A stretch of 5,011 nucleotides of DNA from Thalassolituus sp. GTDB lineage: Bacteria > Pseudomonadota > Gammaproteobacteria > Pseudomonadales > Oceanobacteraceae. The position numbers and the translations under genes are program-made. Where the stretch lies: positions 1 through 5,011 of the forward strand of contig JARGOI010000156.1 of assembly GCA_029212275.1 (NCBI GenBank), read 5' to 3'. The number at the start of each line of letters is the position of its first letter. Within the stretch, counting starts at the first letter, position 1. Below, piece by piece: positions 1 through 5,011 of this stretch. The notes under the pieces were generated by a model. It made no database searches. It was not told the origin of the DNA and saw only the letters and a program-made list of their open reading frames with translations.

Positions 1-20
1 CGCTGTACACATTAGGTTAA
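1..20 (+). CDS. oadA: 3' end of probable oxaloacetate decarboxylase alpha subunit (partial)
   Basis: Only the tail is present. The frame beginning at base 3 reads Leu-Tyr-Thr-Leu-Gly and stops at TAA 18-20. The other two frames either stop earlier or run into oadB. A short Leu-x-Thr-Leu-Gly ending is typical of the C-terminal biotinyl domain of OadA, and oadA normally lies directly before oadB. The oadB ribosome-binding site overlaps this stop codon, as expected for a coupled operon. OadA is the biotin-carrying carboxyltransferase subunit, which transfers CO2 from oxaloacetate to biotin. The assignment rests mainly on gene order, since five residues cannot establish identity. Confidence 0.6.
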
Positions 21-29
21 GGGGCTGGC

Positions 30-1331
30 ATGAATAGTTTAATTAACCTGTGGCATGACACTGGTATTTACAGCATCGAACCAGGGCAAGCGGTCATGAT
101 GCTGGTTTCTTTTGGCATGCTTTACTTAGCCATTAAAAAGGGCTTTGAACCGTTGCTTTTGTTGCCGATTGCAGTAGGGACCTTGTTGGTCAATATTCCA
201 GGGGCTGGAATGGGCTGGTCAGCGGCTGAAGCCGCTATTCGCGCGGGCGATCCAGTGCTTGTTGAAGCTTTCCGTAATATGTTTGGTTTAGGCGCTGATG
301 CAACGCAACAGATGTTGCTGGATGCTTATCATCAGGCTCAGGCTGTTCCTTACGCAAAATCCGTCAGTATGGCGTCTGCCGCTGGTTACGATAATGGGGT
401 TTTATATACCTTTTATAAAATTGCTATTGCCAGTGGTATCGCACCTTTATTGATTTTTATGGGTGTGGGCGCAATGACAGATTTCGGTCCGTTATTGGCG
501 AACCCTAAAACCCTGCTTTTAGGTGCTGCGGCACAGTTTGGTATCTTTGGAACCTTGTTCGGTGCAGTGCTGTTAACTGATGTTGGGTTGATGGATTTCA
601 CCTTACAGCAAGCATCCGCCATTGGTATTATCGGTGGGGCAGATGGTCCGACATCGATTTTTATTGCCTCTAAGTTGGCGCCCGAATTATTAGGTGCTAT
701 CGCGGTTGCGGCGTATTCTTATATGGCCTTAGTGCCTCTTATTCAGCCGCCAATCATGAAGTTATTGACCACCGAGAAAGAACGCAAAATTGCCATGGTG
801 CAATTGCGTGAAGTTTCTCGAGTTGAGAAAATAATTTTCCCAATCGCGGTGTTAGTGCTAGTGGCATTGCTACTGCCGTCTGCTGCGCCTCTGTTAGGTA
901 TGTTTTGTTTCGGTAATTTGATGAAAGAATCCGGTGTGGTTGATCGTTTGAGCGATACTTCTCAGAATGCCTTGATCAACGTCGTAACCATCTTCTTGGG
1001 TTTGTCTGTGGGTTATAAAATGAGTTCAGATTCATTCTTAAACCTCAGTACCATCGCGATTATCTTGCTAGGCTTGGTGGCATTTTCTGTTGGTACTGCC
1101 GCTGGCGTATTGATGGCTAAGTTTATGAACTTGCTAACGAAAGATCCGATCAATCCGCTGATTGGTTCTGCTGGTGTCTCTGCGGTTCCAATGGCGGCAC
1201 GTGTGTCTAACAAGGTCGGGCTTGAAGCAAATGGTCAGAACTTTCTGTTGATGCATGCGATGGGTCCTAACGTTGCCGGTGTTATTGGCTCGGCTGTTGC
1301 TGCGGGTGTGATGATTAGCTTCTTTGGTTAA
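30..1331 (+). CDS. oadB: Na+-translocating oxaloacetate decarboxylase, beta subunit
   Basis: This is the integral-membrane subunit of the Na+-pumping decarboxylase. It releases CO2 from carboxybiotin (bound to the alpha subunit) and uses the energy to export Na+ across the inner membrane. The protein has 433 residues, about the usual family length, and consists of many hydrophobic segments. A hydrophilic stretch at about residues 60-125 separates the first membrane segments from the rest. The signature GGADGPT is at 202-208. Residues reported as functionally important in the Klebsiella protein are all present with a constant offset of two: Asp205, Tyr231, Asn375, Gly379, Ser384 and Arg391, the last four within the conserved NPLIGSAGVSAVPMAAR block. 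The ATG is preceded by AAGGGG at 19-24 with a 5-base spacer, which supports this start. The gene follows the probable oadA end by 9 bases and is followed by a terminator, so it closes the oad operon. Related beta subunits of methylmalonyl-CoA or glutaconyl-CoA decarboxylases share the motif, so the substrate is inferred from family resemblance and the gene order. Confidence 0.93.
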   Translation: MNSLINLWHDTGIYSIEPGQAVMMLVSFGMLYLAIKKGFEPLLLLPIAVGTLLVNIPGAGMGWSAAEAAIRAGDPVLVEAFRNMFGLGADATQQMLLDAYHQAQAVPYAKSVSMASAAGYDNGVLYTFYKIAIASGIAPLLIFMGVGAMTDFGPLLANPKTLLLGAAAQFGIFGTLFGAVLLTDVGLMDFTLQQASAIGIIGGADGPTSIFIASKLAPELLGAIAVAAYSYMALVPLIQPPIMKLLTTEKERKIAMVQLREVSRVEKIIFPIAVLVLVALLLPSAAPLLGMFCFGNLMKESGVVDRLSDTSQNALINVVTIFLGLSVGYKMSSDSFLNLSTIAIILLGLVAFSVGTAAGVLMAKFMNLLTKDPINPLIGSAGVSAVPMAARVSNKVGLEANGQNFLLMHAMGPNVAGVIGSAVAAGVMISFFG

Positions 1332-1370
1332 CGGCCTAATTGGAGATCTAAGTAATTTAGTAGTGTTATC

Positions 1371-1398
1371 AAAGCGGTCCTTCGGGGCCGTTTTTTTT
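1371..1398 (+). terminator. intrinsic terminator of the oad operon
   Basis: The arm at 1371-1380 (AAAGCGGTCC) pairs with 1385-1394 (GGGCCGTTTT) around a TTCG loop at 1381-1384. This gives 10 pairs, two of them G-T wobbles. The loop is closed by C-G, the very stable UUCG tetraloop context. Eight T residues run from 1391 to 1398. The hairpin begins 39 bases after the oadB stop and should separate oad transcription from egtB. Confidence 0.9.
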
Positions 1399-1411
1399 GC
1401 GTTTTCATTGT

Positions 1412-1436
1412 CGTGTCATTAAGGATTAATGAGACG
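1412..1436. promoter_or_regulatory. 25-base dyad, candidate operator for egtBD
   Basis: The arm CGTGTCATTAA (1412-1422) and the arm TTAATGAGACG (1426-1436) are reverse complements at 10 of 11 positions, separated by GGA. The inner 7-base arms TCATTAA and TTAATGA match perfectly. The dyad is AT-rich in its core, has no T-tract after it, and lies between the oad terminator and egtB, where a promoter for egtBD is expected. This geometry fits a site for a dimeric helix-turn-helix regulator. The regulator family cannot be named from the sequence, and no regulator gene is in the window. Confidence 0.5.
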
Positions 1437-1451
1437 TAAGCAATATATTAT
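1423..1451 (+). promoter_or_regulatory. possible sigma-70 promoter of egtBD
   Basis: TATTAT at 1446-1451 matches the -10 consensus at five of six positions within an AT-rich stretch (1441-1458). At 17-base spacing the -35 position would be 1423-1428 (GGATTA), which is a poor match. A weak -35 overlapped by the dyad at 1412-1436 would suit a regulated promoter. AT-rich sequence produces such hexamers by chance, so this is tentative. The predicted transcript would carry a leader of roughly 40 bases before egtB. Confidence 0.25.
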
Positions 1452-1500
1452 TTAAATGAACGTGTTTGGAACTTGCTAAGCAGTATGCGAACTAATTTGA

Positions 1501-2859
1501 ATGACTACATTTCGATCTGACACAGCAATATTAATTCAACAGTTTCTAGCGACACGGCTCCATTCAGAGTCGTTGTGCCATCCTTTATCTGCAGAAGACA
1601 TGGGCATGCAAGCCGATGCTTTTGTCAGTCCTCCTAAGTGGCATTTAGCTCACACAACGTGGTTTTTTGAGACTTTTATTCTGTCGCCACTGGTTTCTGG
1701 TTATCGTGTTTTTCACCCTCGTTTCGAATACCTCTTTAACTCTTATTACAATGGGGTTGGCGAGCAATTTGATCGCGGTAAGCGCGGTTTGTTATCGCGT
1801 CCTAACGTGGACGAAGTCCTTAAGTACCGTGAGCATGTTGATACTGCAATGCAAGCGGCATTGCAGTCCCCTGAGCTATTTTCTGAAGAAGACTATGCCA
1901 CTGTTTGTGAACGTTGTGTGTTAGGCATTCACCACGAAAAGCAGCATCAAGAATTATTGCTGATGGATATTCGTTACATGTTTTTCCAGAATCCGTTGCT
2001 GCCTGCTTATGATGATTCGCACAGTCTCGATGCATCTTCTAATGAGTCGGCAAGTATTACAGACATCCGTTGGTTAGAGGTTGCAGGAGGTCTGGTTGAT
2101 ATCGGTGTTAGGGCATCAGATATTGGTGAGGGGAGTGCTGATTTCTACTTCGATAACGAGTCACCACAGCATTCATTTTTTTTAAATAAATATGAAATTG
2201 CCGACCGGTTAGTCACCAATGGTGAGTATCTTCAGTTTATTCAAGAAAATGGCTACGACAATCCTGAGTGTTGGTTGGCCGATGGTTGGTCGCACGTTAA
2301 TTCTGAGCATTGGCAGCATCCCTTGTATTGGCTGTATGAGAAAGGTGAGTGGTATGAATTTACCTTGCAGGGCAAGCAACCGCTGGATCTAACCGCTCCA
2401 GTAACCAATATTAGTGGTTATGAGGCAGCAGCCTATGCACACTGGGCTAAGGCGCGTTTGCCCACAGAGCAAGAGTGGGAAAATGCAGCGCGTTTATATA
2501 ACGGTGATGGCTATGATGGCAACGAAGCGCTTAGTAATCACGATGTGAGTCTTAGTTCGTCCCTAGTCGAAGACAATACTGTGGCTTTGATTCAAGCAAG
2601 CGACAGCGCTTGGCAATGGACCAGCAGTGCATATCAGCCTTACCCCGGATACCGGCCAGAGGCGGGTGCCATTGGCGAATACAACGGTAAATTTATGTCT
2701 AACCAATGGGTCTTGCGCGGGGGTTGTCACCTGACTCCGAACGCACATCTGCGTTTTAGTTATCGTAACTTTTTTTATCCTGACGATCGTTGGATTACCG
2801 CGGGCATTCGCTTAGCGCGTGATGTTGAGACCGCACGTAATGTTGAAGTAGCGCAGTGA
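1501..2859 (+). CDS. egtB: ergothioneine biosynthesis sulfoxide synthase EgtB
   Basis: This is a non-haem Fe(II), O2-dependent enzyme that forms a C-S bond between hercynine and a thiol donor, giving a sulfoxide precursor of ergothioneine; it is presumably cytosolic. An N-terminal DinB-like domain (about 8-165) carries the iron-ligand motifs WHLAH and HEKQH, predicting ligands His51, His145 and His149. A formylglycine-generating-enzyme/sulfatase-modifying domain (about 189-440) contains RLPTEQEWENAAR (319-331), WQWTSS (371-376), RGG (407-409, with Cys409 next to His410) and YRNFF (421-425). The adjacent Tyr82-Tyr83 after FNS resembles the paired tyrosines of the Chloracidobacterium-type EgtB. 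Phe425 falls where mycobacterial EgtB has the Asp of its RNWD motif, a residue that contacts gamma-glutamylcysteine. Both features suggest a cysteine-using enzyme, which is an inference. OvoA is the main alternative, but it carries a fused C-terminal methyltransferase that is absent here. An in-frame TGA at 1498-1500 directly precedes the ATG, so the start cannot lie upstream. No clear Shine-Dalgarno sequence is visible. Confidence 0.92.
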   Translation: MTTFRSDTAILIQQFLATRLHSESLCHPLSAEDMGMQADAFVSPPKWHLAHTTWFFETFILSPLVSGYRVFHPRFEYLFNSYYNGVGEQFDRGKRGLLSRPNVDEVLKYREHVDTAMQAALQSPELFSEEDYATVCERCVLGIHHEKQHQELLLMDIRYMFFQNPLLPAYDDSHSLDASSNESASITDIRWLEVAGGLVDIGVRASDIGEGSADFYFDNESPQHSFFLNKYEIADRLVTNGEYLQFIQENGYDNPECWLADGWSHVNSEHWQHPLYWLYEKGEWYEFTLQGKQPLDLTAPVTNISGYEAAAYAHWAKARLPTEQEWENAARLYNGDGYDGNEALSNHDVSLSSSLVEDNTVALIQASDSAWQWTSSAYQPYPGYRPEAGAIGEYNGKFMSNQWVLRGGCHLTPNAHLRFSYRNFFYPDDRWITAGIRLARDVETARNVEVAQ

Positions 2860-2897
2860 ATGATATTGAGATTCAGTGGATATGAATATTTATTAAT

Positions 2898-2901
2898 GGA
2901 G
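2898..2901 (+). promoter_or_regulatory. ribosome-binding site of egtD
   Basis: GGAG lies eight bases before the ATG at 2910, within ATGGAGAG. It supports that start and independent translation of egtD, in contrast to egtB, which has no evident Shine-Dalgarno sequence. Confidence 0.75.
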
Positions 2902-2909
2902 AGTCATCA

Positions 2910-3878
2910 ATGAGCCAAGTGTGTGAAGTTGCAACTAAAACACAAAATACCGCTTTGAACGAAACACAAAAAGCGGTGTTGTCAGGACTATCGACACAAC
3001 AAAAAACACTTGAGCCAAAATATTTTTACGATCAATTAGGTTCACAATTGTTTGAGAAAATAACCAAGACTCCCGAGTATTATCCCACCAGAACAGAACG
3101 ATCAATACTATCGAAAAATGCTCATGCCATTGCTAAAGCCTGTGGCAAAGATAATATTGTTATTGAACCTGGGTGTGGCAGTTGTGAAAAAATACGCTTA
3201 CTTCTGAATGAACTGCATCCTAGCTTGTATGTACCGATGGATATTTCGGGCGAGTTTCTCGCGGCTTCGGCAGCACGACTTGCACAAGAGTATCCGTGGC
3301 TTAAAATTCAGCCAGTGACGGATGATTTTAGTCATGGGCGCATTATTCCAATGGATTTACCGAGTGGTCAAAGAACAGTGTTTTATCCTGGTTCAACCAT
3401 CGGTAATATGACACCACATCAAGCAAAAAAATTCTTGACCGAGTTACGTCAGGAATTAGCTGTCGGAGATGCTTTGTTATTGGGCGTTGATTTAATTAAA
3501 TCAGAAGCAGTTTTAAATGCCGCTTATAACGATAAAGAAGGTGTTACCGAACAGTTTAATTTAAATATTTTAAATCATATTAATGCACTTACTGGTAGTG
3601 ATTTTTTAGTAGAAAATTTTAAACATTACGCTTTTTATAATGCATCTTTGCAACGCATAGAAATGCATTTGGAAAGCTTATGTGATCATAAGGTTCGACT
3701 GGCGGGACAGGAGATAGAGTTTTCACAAAAAGAAACCATCCACACAGAAAATTCTTATAAGTATTCTTTAGATTCAATTCGAGCGATGGCCGAAGATGCG
3801 GGTTTTCGTTGTCAACAAAGCTGGGCGGATGAGGAACAACTTTTCTGTGTCAGTTTGCTAACCAGTGTGGAAGATTAG
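2910..3878 (+). CDS. egtD: L-histidine N-alpha-methyltransferase EgtD
   Basis: This enzyme transfers three methyl groups from S-adenosylmethionine to the alpha-amino group of histidine, producing hercynine, the substrate of EgtB. The protein has 322 residues, the usual length for the family. The hallmark PEYYPTRTE is at 56-64. The SAM-binding loop is EPGCGSCEK (86-94), followed by Asp111 in PMDIS. The GSTIGN motif at 161-166 has Gly161 and Asn166 at the same numbers as the mycobacterial enzyme. Tyr206 and Met252 also match mycobacterial numbering, and Glu280 and Ser282 in TENSYK correspond to its Glu282 and Ser284. Met252 and the Glu are the positions that, when mutated in the mycobacterial enzyme, shifted preference toward tryptophan, so histidine specificity is expected here. 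It follows egtB by 50 bases with no terminator between, and the two are probably cotranscribed. Bases 3541-3660 are only about 26% G+C, well below egtB. Confidence 0.94.
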   Translation: MSQVCEVATKTQNTALNETQKAVLSGLSTQQKTLEPKYFYDQLGSQLFEKITKTPEYYPTRTERSILSKNAHAIAKACGKDNIVIEPGCGSCEKIRLLLNELHPSLYVPMDISGEFLAASAARLAQEYPWLKIQPVTDDFSHGRIIPMDLPSGQRTVFYPGSTIGNMTPHQAKKFLTELRQELAVGDALLLGVDLIKSEAVLNAAYNDKEGVTEQFNLNILNHINALTGSDFLVENFKHYAFYNASLQRIEMHLESLCDHKVRLAGQEIEFSQKETIHTENSYKYSLDSIRAMAEDAGFRCQQSWADEEQLFCVSLLTSVED

Positions 3879-3966
3879 TGTGGAACATTATTGCGGAAGT
3901 TTAAGTTACCTCGTAATTATGCAATTTTGCCCAGCTGTTACCATCGAGTTTGTTATGGAGTGATCA

Positions 3967-3996
3967 CTTAATTGGCGTCTGATCACGCCAATCAAG
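3967..3996. repeat. inverted repeat between convergent egtD and mqo
   Basis: ATTGGCGT (3971-3978) and ACGCCAAT (3985-3992) form a perfect 8-base stem around a 6-base loop, CTGATC. The stem extends to CTT/AAG at 3967-3969 and 3994-3996 after one A/C mismatch. It lies between the 3' ends of two convergent genes, where a shared terminator would be expected. However, no T-tract follows it on either strand, so it is not a standard intrinsic terminator. It could stabilise mRNA 3' ends, act with Rho, or bind a protein. TGATCAC occurs at 3961-3967 and again at 3980-3986, and AGTGATCACT (3959-3968) is itself a perfect palindrome. Confidence 0.45.
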
Positions 3997-4010
3997 CAAT
4001 AATGAAAGCA

Positions 4011-5011
4011 TCACATTTTTATTTGTAATGTACTCATGTTGTGACTGCGGATTTTATCCAATAATTCTGGATTCTCGCGCATTAATTGGCCATAGGACGG
4101 CACCATTTCTTTTAATCGCTCTCCCCAATGCGAGTTCATTTTATCGGCAAAGCAACGCTCTAATACTTCAATCATGGCGAAAACTGCCACCGAGGCACCG
4201 GGAGATGCGCCTAATAACGCAGCCATCGTACCGTCTTTAGACGCCACGAGCTCGGTACCAAATTCCAATTTACCATTTCCGTTTTCATCTTTTTTGATGA
4301 TTTGTACCCGCTGACCTGCTTGCGCCAAAGTCCAGTCTTCACTTTTACATTCAGGAAAATAGTCGCGCAGTGTGTTCATGCGATCAGAGTGAGATTGGCG
4401 TGCTTCGTTAATTAGGTAGCGAGTCAGGTCCAAATTATTAATCCCCACTGACATCATCGGCAATAGATTGCTTGGGCTCACCGATTTGAGGAGATCCATT
4501 TTTGATCCCTCTTTTAAGAACTTAGTGGTAAAACCTGCAAAAGGCCCGAAAAGCAGGGCTGGCTCGCCATTAATAATACGAGTGTCTAAGTGCGGCACTG
4601 ACATTGGAGGCGCACCAATGGCGGCTTTGCCGTAAACCTTTGCGTGATGTTGCTGGACTATTTCGGGCTTTTTGCACACCAGCCATTGGCCAGAGACAGG
4701 AAAACCACCATAGCCTTCGGCTTCATCAATGTTCGACGCCTGTAATAAGGGTAAGGCACCGCCGCCTGCGCCCAAGAAAACGAATTTTGCTTCGAGTGTT
4801 CTGTGCTTTCCGGTATCACGATCTTCAACGGTGACTCGCCAGCTACCATCTTTGAGGTGCTTAAATTCCTCTACTTGGTGCTTAAGCAACAATGAAAAAC
4901 GATCACTTTTTTCTATGTTACTCATCATATGTCGGGTTAATGAACCAAAGTCGACATCGGTGCCGTGTTTGATGCGTGTTGCTGCGACTGGTTCGTTGGG
5001 ATCACGGCCAG
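4011..5011 (-). CDS. mqo: malate:quinone oxidoreductase, C-terminal part (5' end beyond window)
   Basis: Mqo is an FAD-dependent peripheral membrane enzyme that oxidises malate to oxaloacetate and passes electrons to quinone. It bypasses NAD-linked malate dehydrogenase. The frame stays open from the TGA at 4013-4011 to the right edge, giving 332 visible residues. A Met codon at 4928-4926 is internal: the 27 codons before it read GRDPNEPVAATRIKHGTDVD and onward, which is typical Mqo sequence. Further family blocks, in order, are FVFLGAGGGALPLLQ, GGFPVSGQWL, VYGKAAIGAPPMSVPHLDTR, LLFGPFAGF, AGQRVQIIKKDENG and the C-terminal ALLGASPGAS, expected to contact FAD. The E. coli protein has 548 residues, so roughly the first third, including the N-terminal dinucleotide-binding motif, is missing here. 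The C-terminus ends soon after the VPSYG block and lacks the longer tail of the E. coli enzyme. The gene is convergent with egtD, and its promoter is outside the window. Confidence 0.93.
   Translation of the reverse strand, partial: GRDPNEPVAATRIKHGTDVDFGSLTRHMMSNIEKSDRFSLLLKHQVEEFKHLKDGSWRVTVEDRDTGKHRTLEAKFVFLGAGGGALPLLQASNIDEAEGYGGFPVSGQWLVCKKPEIVQQHHAKVYGKAAIGAPPMSVPHLDTRIINGEPALLFGPFAGFTTKFLKEGSKMDLLKSVSPSNLLPMMSVGINNLDLTRYLINEARQSHSDRMNTLRDYFPECKSEDWTLAQAGQRVQIIKKDENGNGKLEFGTELVASKDGTMAALLGASPGASVAVFAMIEVLERCFADKMNSHWGERLKEMVPSYGQLMRENPELLDKIRSHNMSTLQIKM

Noticed and set aside
413..1213. Two minus-strand open frames inside oadB (413-622 and 1013-1213).
   Set aside because: They lie entirely within a well-supported gene, show no recognisable domain, and are explained as antisense shadows of oadB.
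1330..1392. AACGGCC at 1330-1336, overlapping the oadB stop, is complementary to GGCCGTT at 1386-1392 in the terminator's 3' arm, suggesting an antiterminator-like alternative fold.
   Set aside because: A 7-base complement 50 bases away is not rare. The local 10-pair TTCG hairpin would form first and is much more stable, and the gene has no expected attenuation logic.
1667..2748. Overlapping open frames inside egtB on both strands (1667-1924, 1820-2035 and 2563-2748).
   Set aside because: All are embedded in the conserved EgtB coding sequence, and their translations resemble no family I recognise.
1501..2859. OvoA (ovothiol pathway) as the identity of the 1501-2859 product.
   Set aside because: OvoA is fused to a C-terminal methyltransferase and is much longer. 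Here the protein is 452 residues and pairs with a separate histidine methyltransferase with intact EgtD residues, which points to ergothioneine.
4028..4849. Open frames overlapping mqo (4028-4240 and 4604-4834 on +, 4658-4849 on -).
   Set aside because: These are alternative-frame shadows of the conserved mqo sequence, with low-complexity or unrecognisable translations.
4011..4928. Reading the mqo region as a complete short gene starting at the Met codon at 4928.
   Set aside because: The frame continues upstream to the window edge with conserved Mqo sequence (GRDPNEPVAATR), so the Met is internal and the gene is simply cut by the window.

Overview
The window looks like a chromosomal segment of a Gram-negative, probably marine or Na+-dependent gammaproteobacterium. 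It is moderately AT-rich, carries a membrane-bound Na+-pumping oxaloacetate decarboxylase, and its malate:quinone oxidoreductase resembles the E. coli type. The genus cannot be fixed from this sequence; an Oceanospirillales-like marine lineage is only a guess.

Layout from left to right: (1) the last few codons of a gene that fits oadA, then complete oadB (30-1331), closed by a strong intrinsic terminator with a TTCG loop (1371-1398). (2) A 169-base intergenic region containing a near-perfect 25-base dyad (1412-1436) and a possible sigma-70 -10 element. (3) A two-gene ergothioneine cassette, egtB (1501-2859) and egtD (2910-3878), 50 bases apart on the + strand. (4) A 132-base convergent gap with a clear hairpin that lacks a T-tract. 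(5) The C-terminal 332 residues of malate:quinone oxidoreductase on the - strand (4011-5011), running off the right edge. No gap exceeds 300 bases. No tRNA, rRNA, CRISPR array, insertion sequence or phage gene was seen.

Functionally, EgtD trimethylates histidine to hercynine, and EgtB joins hercynine to a thiol donor through a non-haem iron, O2-dependent step. No egtA, egtC or egtE lies beside them. Active-site features of EgtB (adjacent tyrosines at 82-83, and Phe425 where mycobacterial EgtB has an Asp) suggest the branch that uses cysteine directly. On either side of the cassette, Mqo makes oxaloacetate from malate and the Oad complex decarboxylates oxaloacetate to pyruvate while exporting Na+. 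They could form a malate-to-pyruvate route, but they are separate transcription units.

I found no undescribed system. The most useful leads are the dyad in front of egtBD, the minimal egtBD gene set, and a strongly AT-rich block inside egtD.
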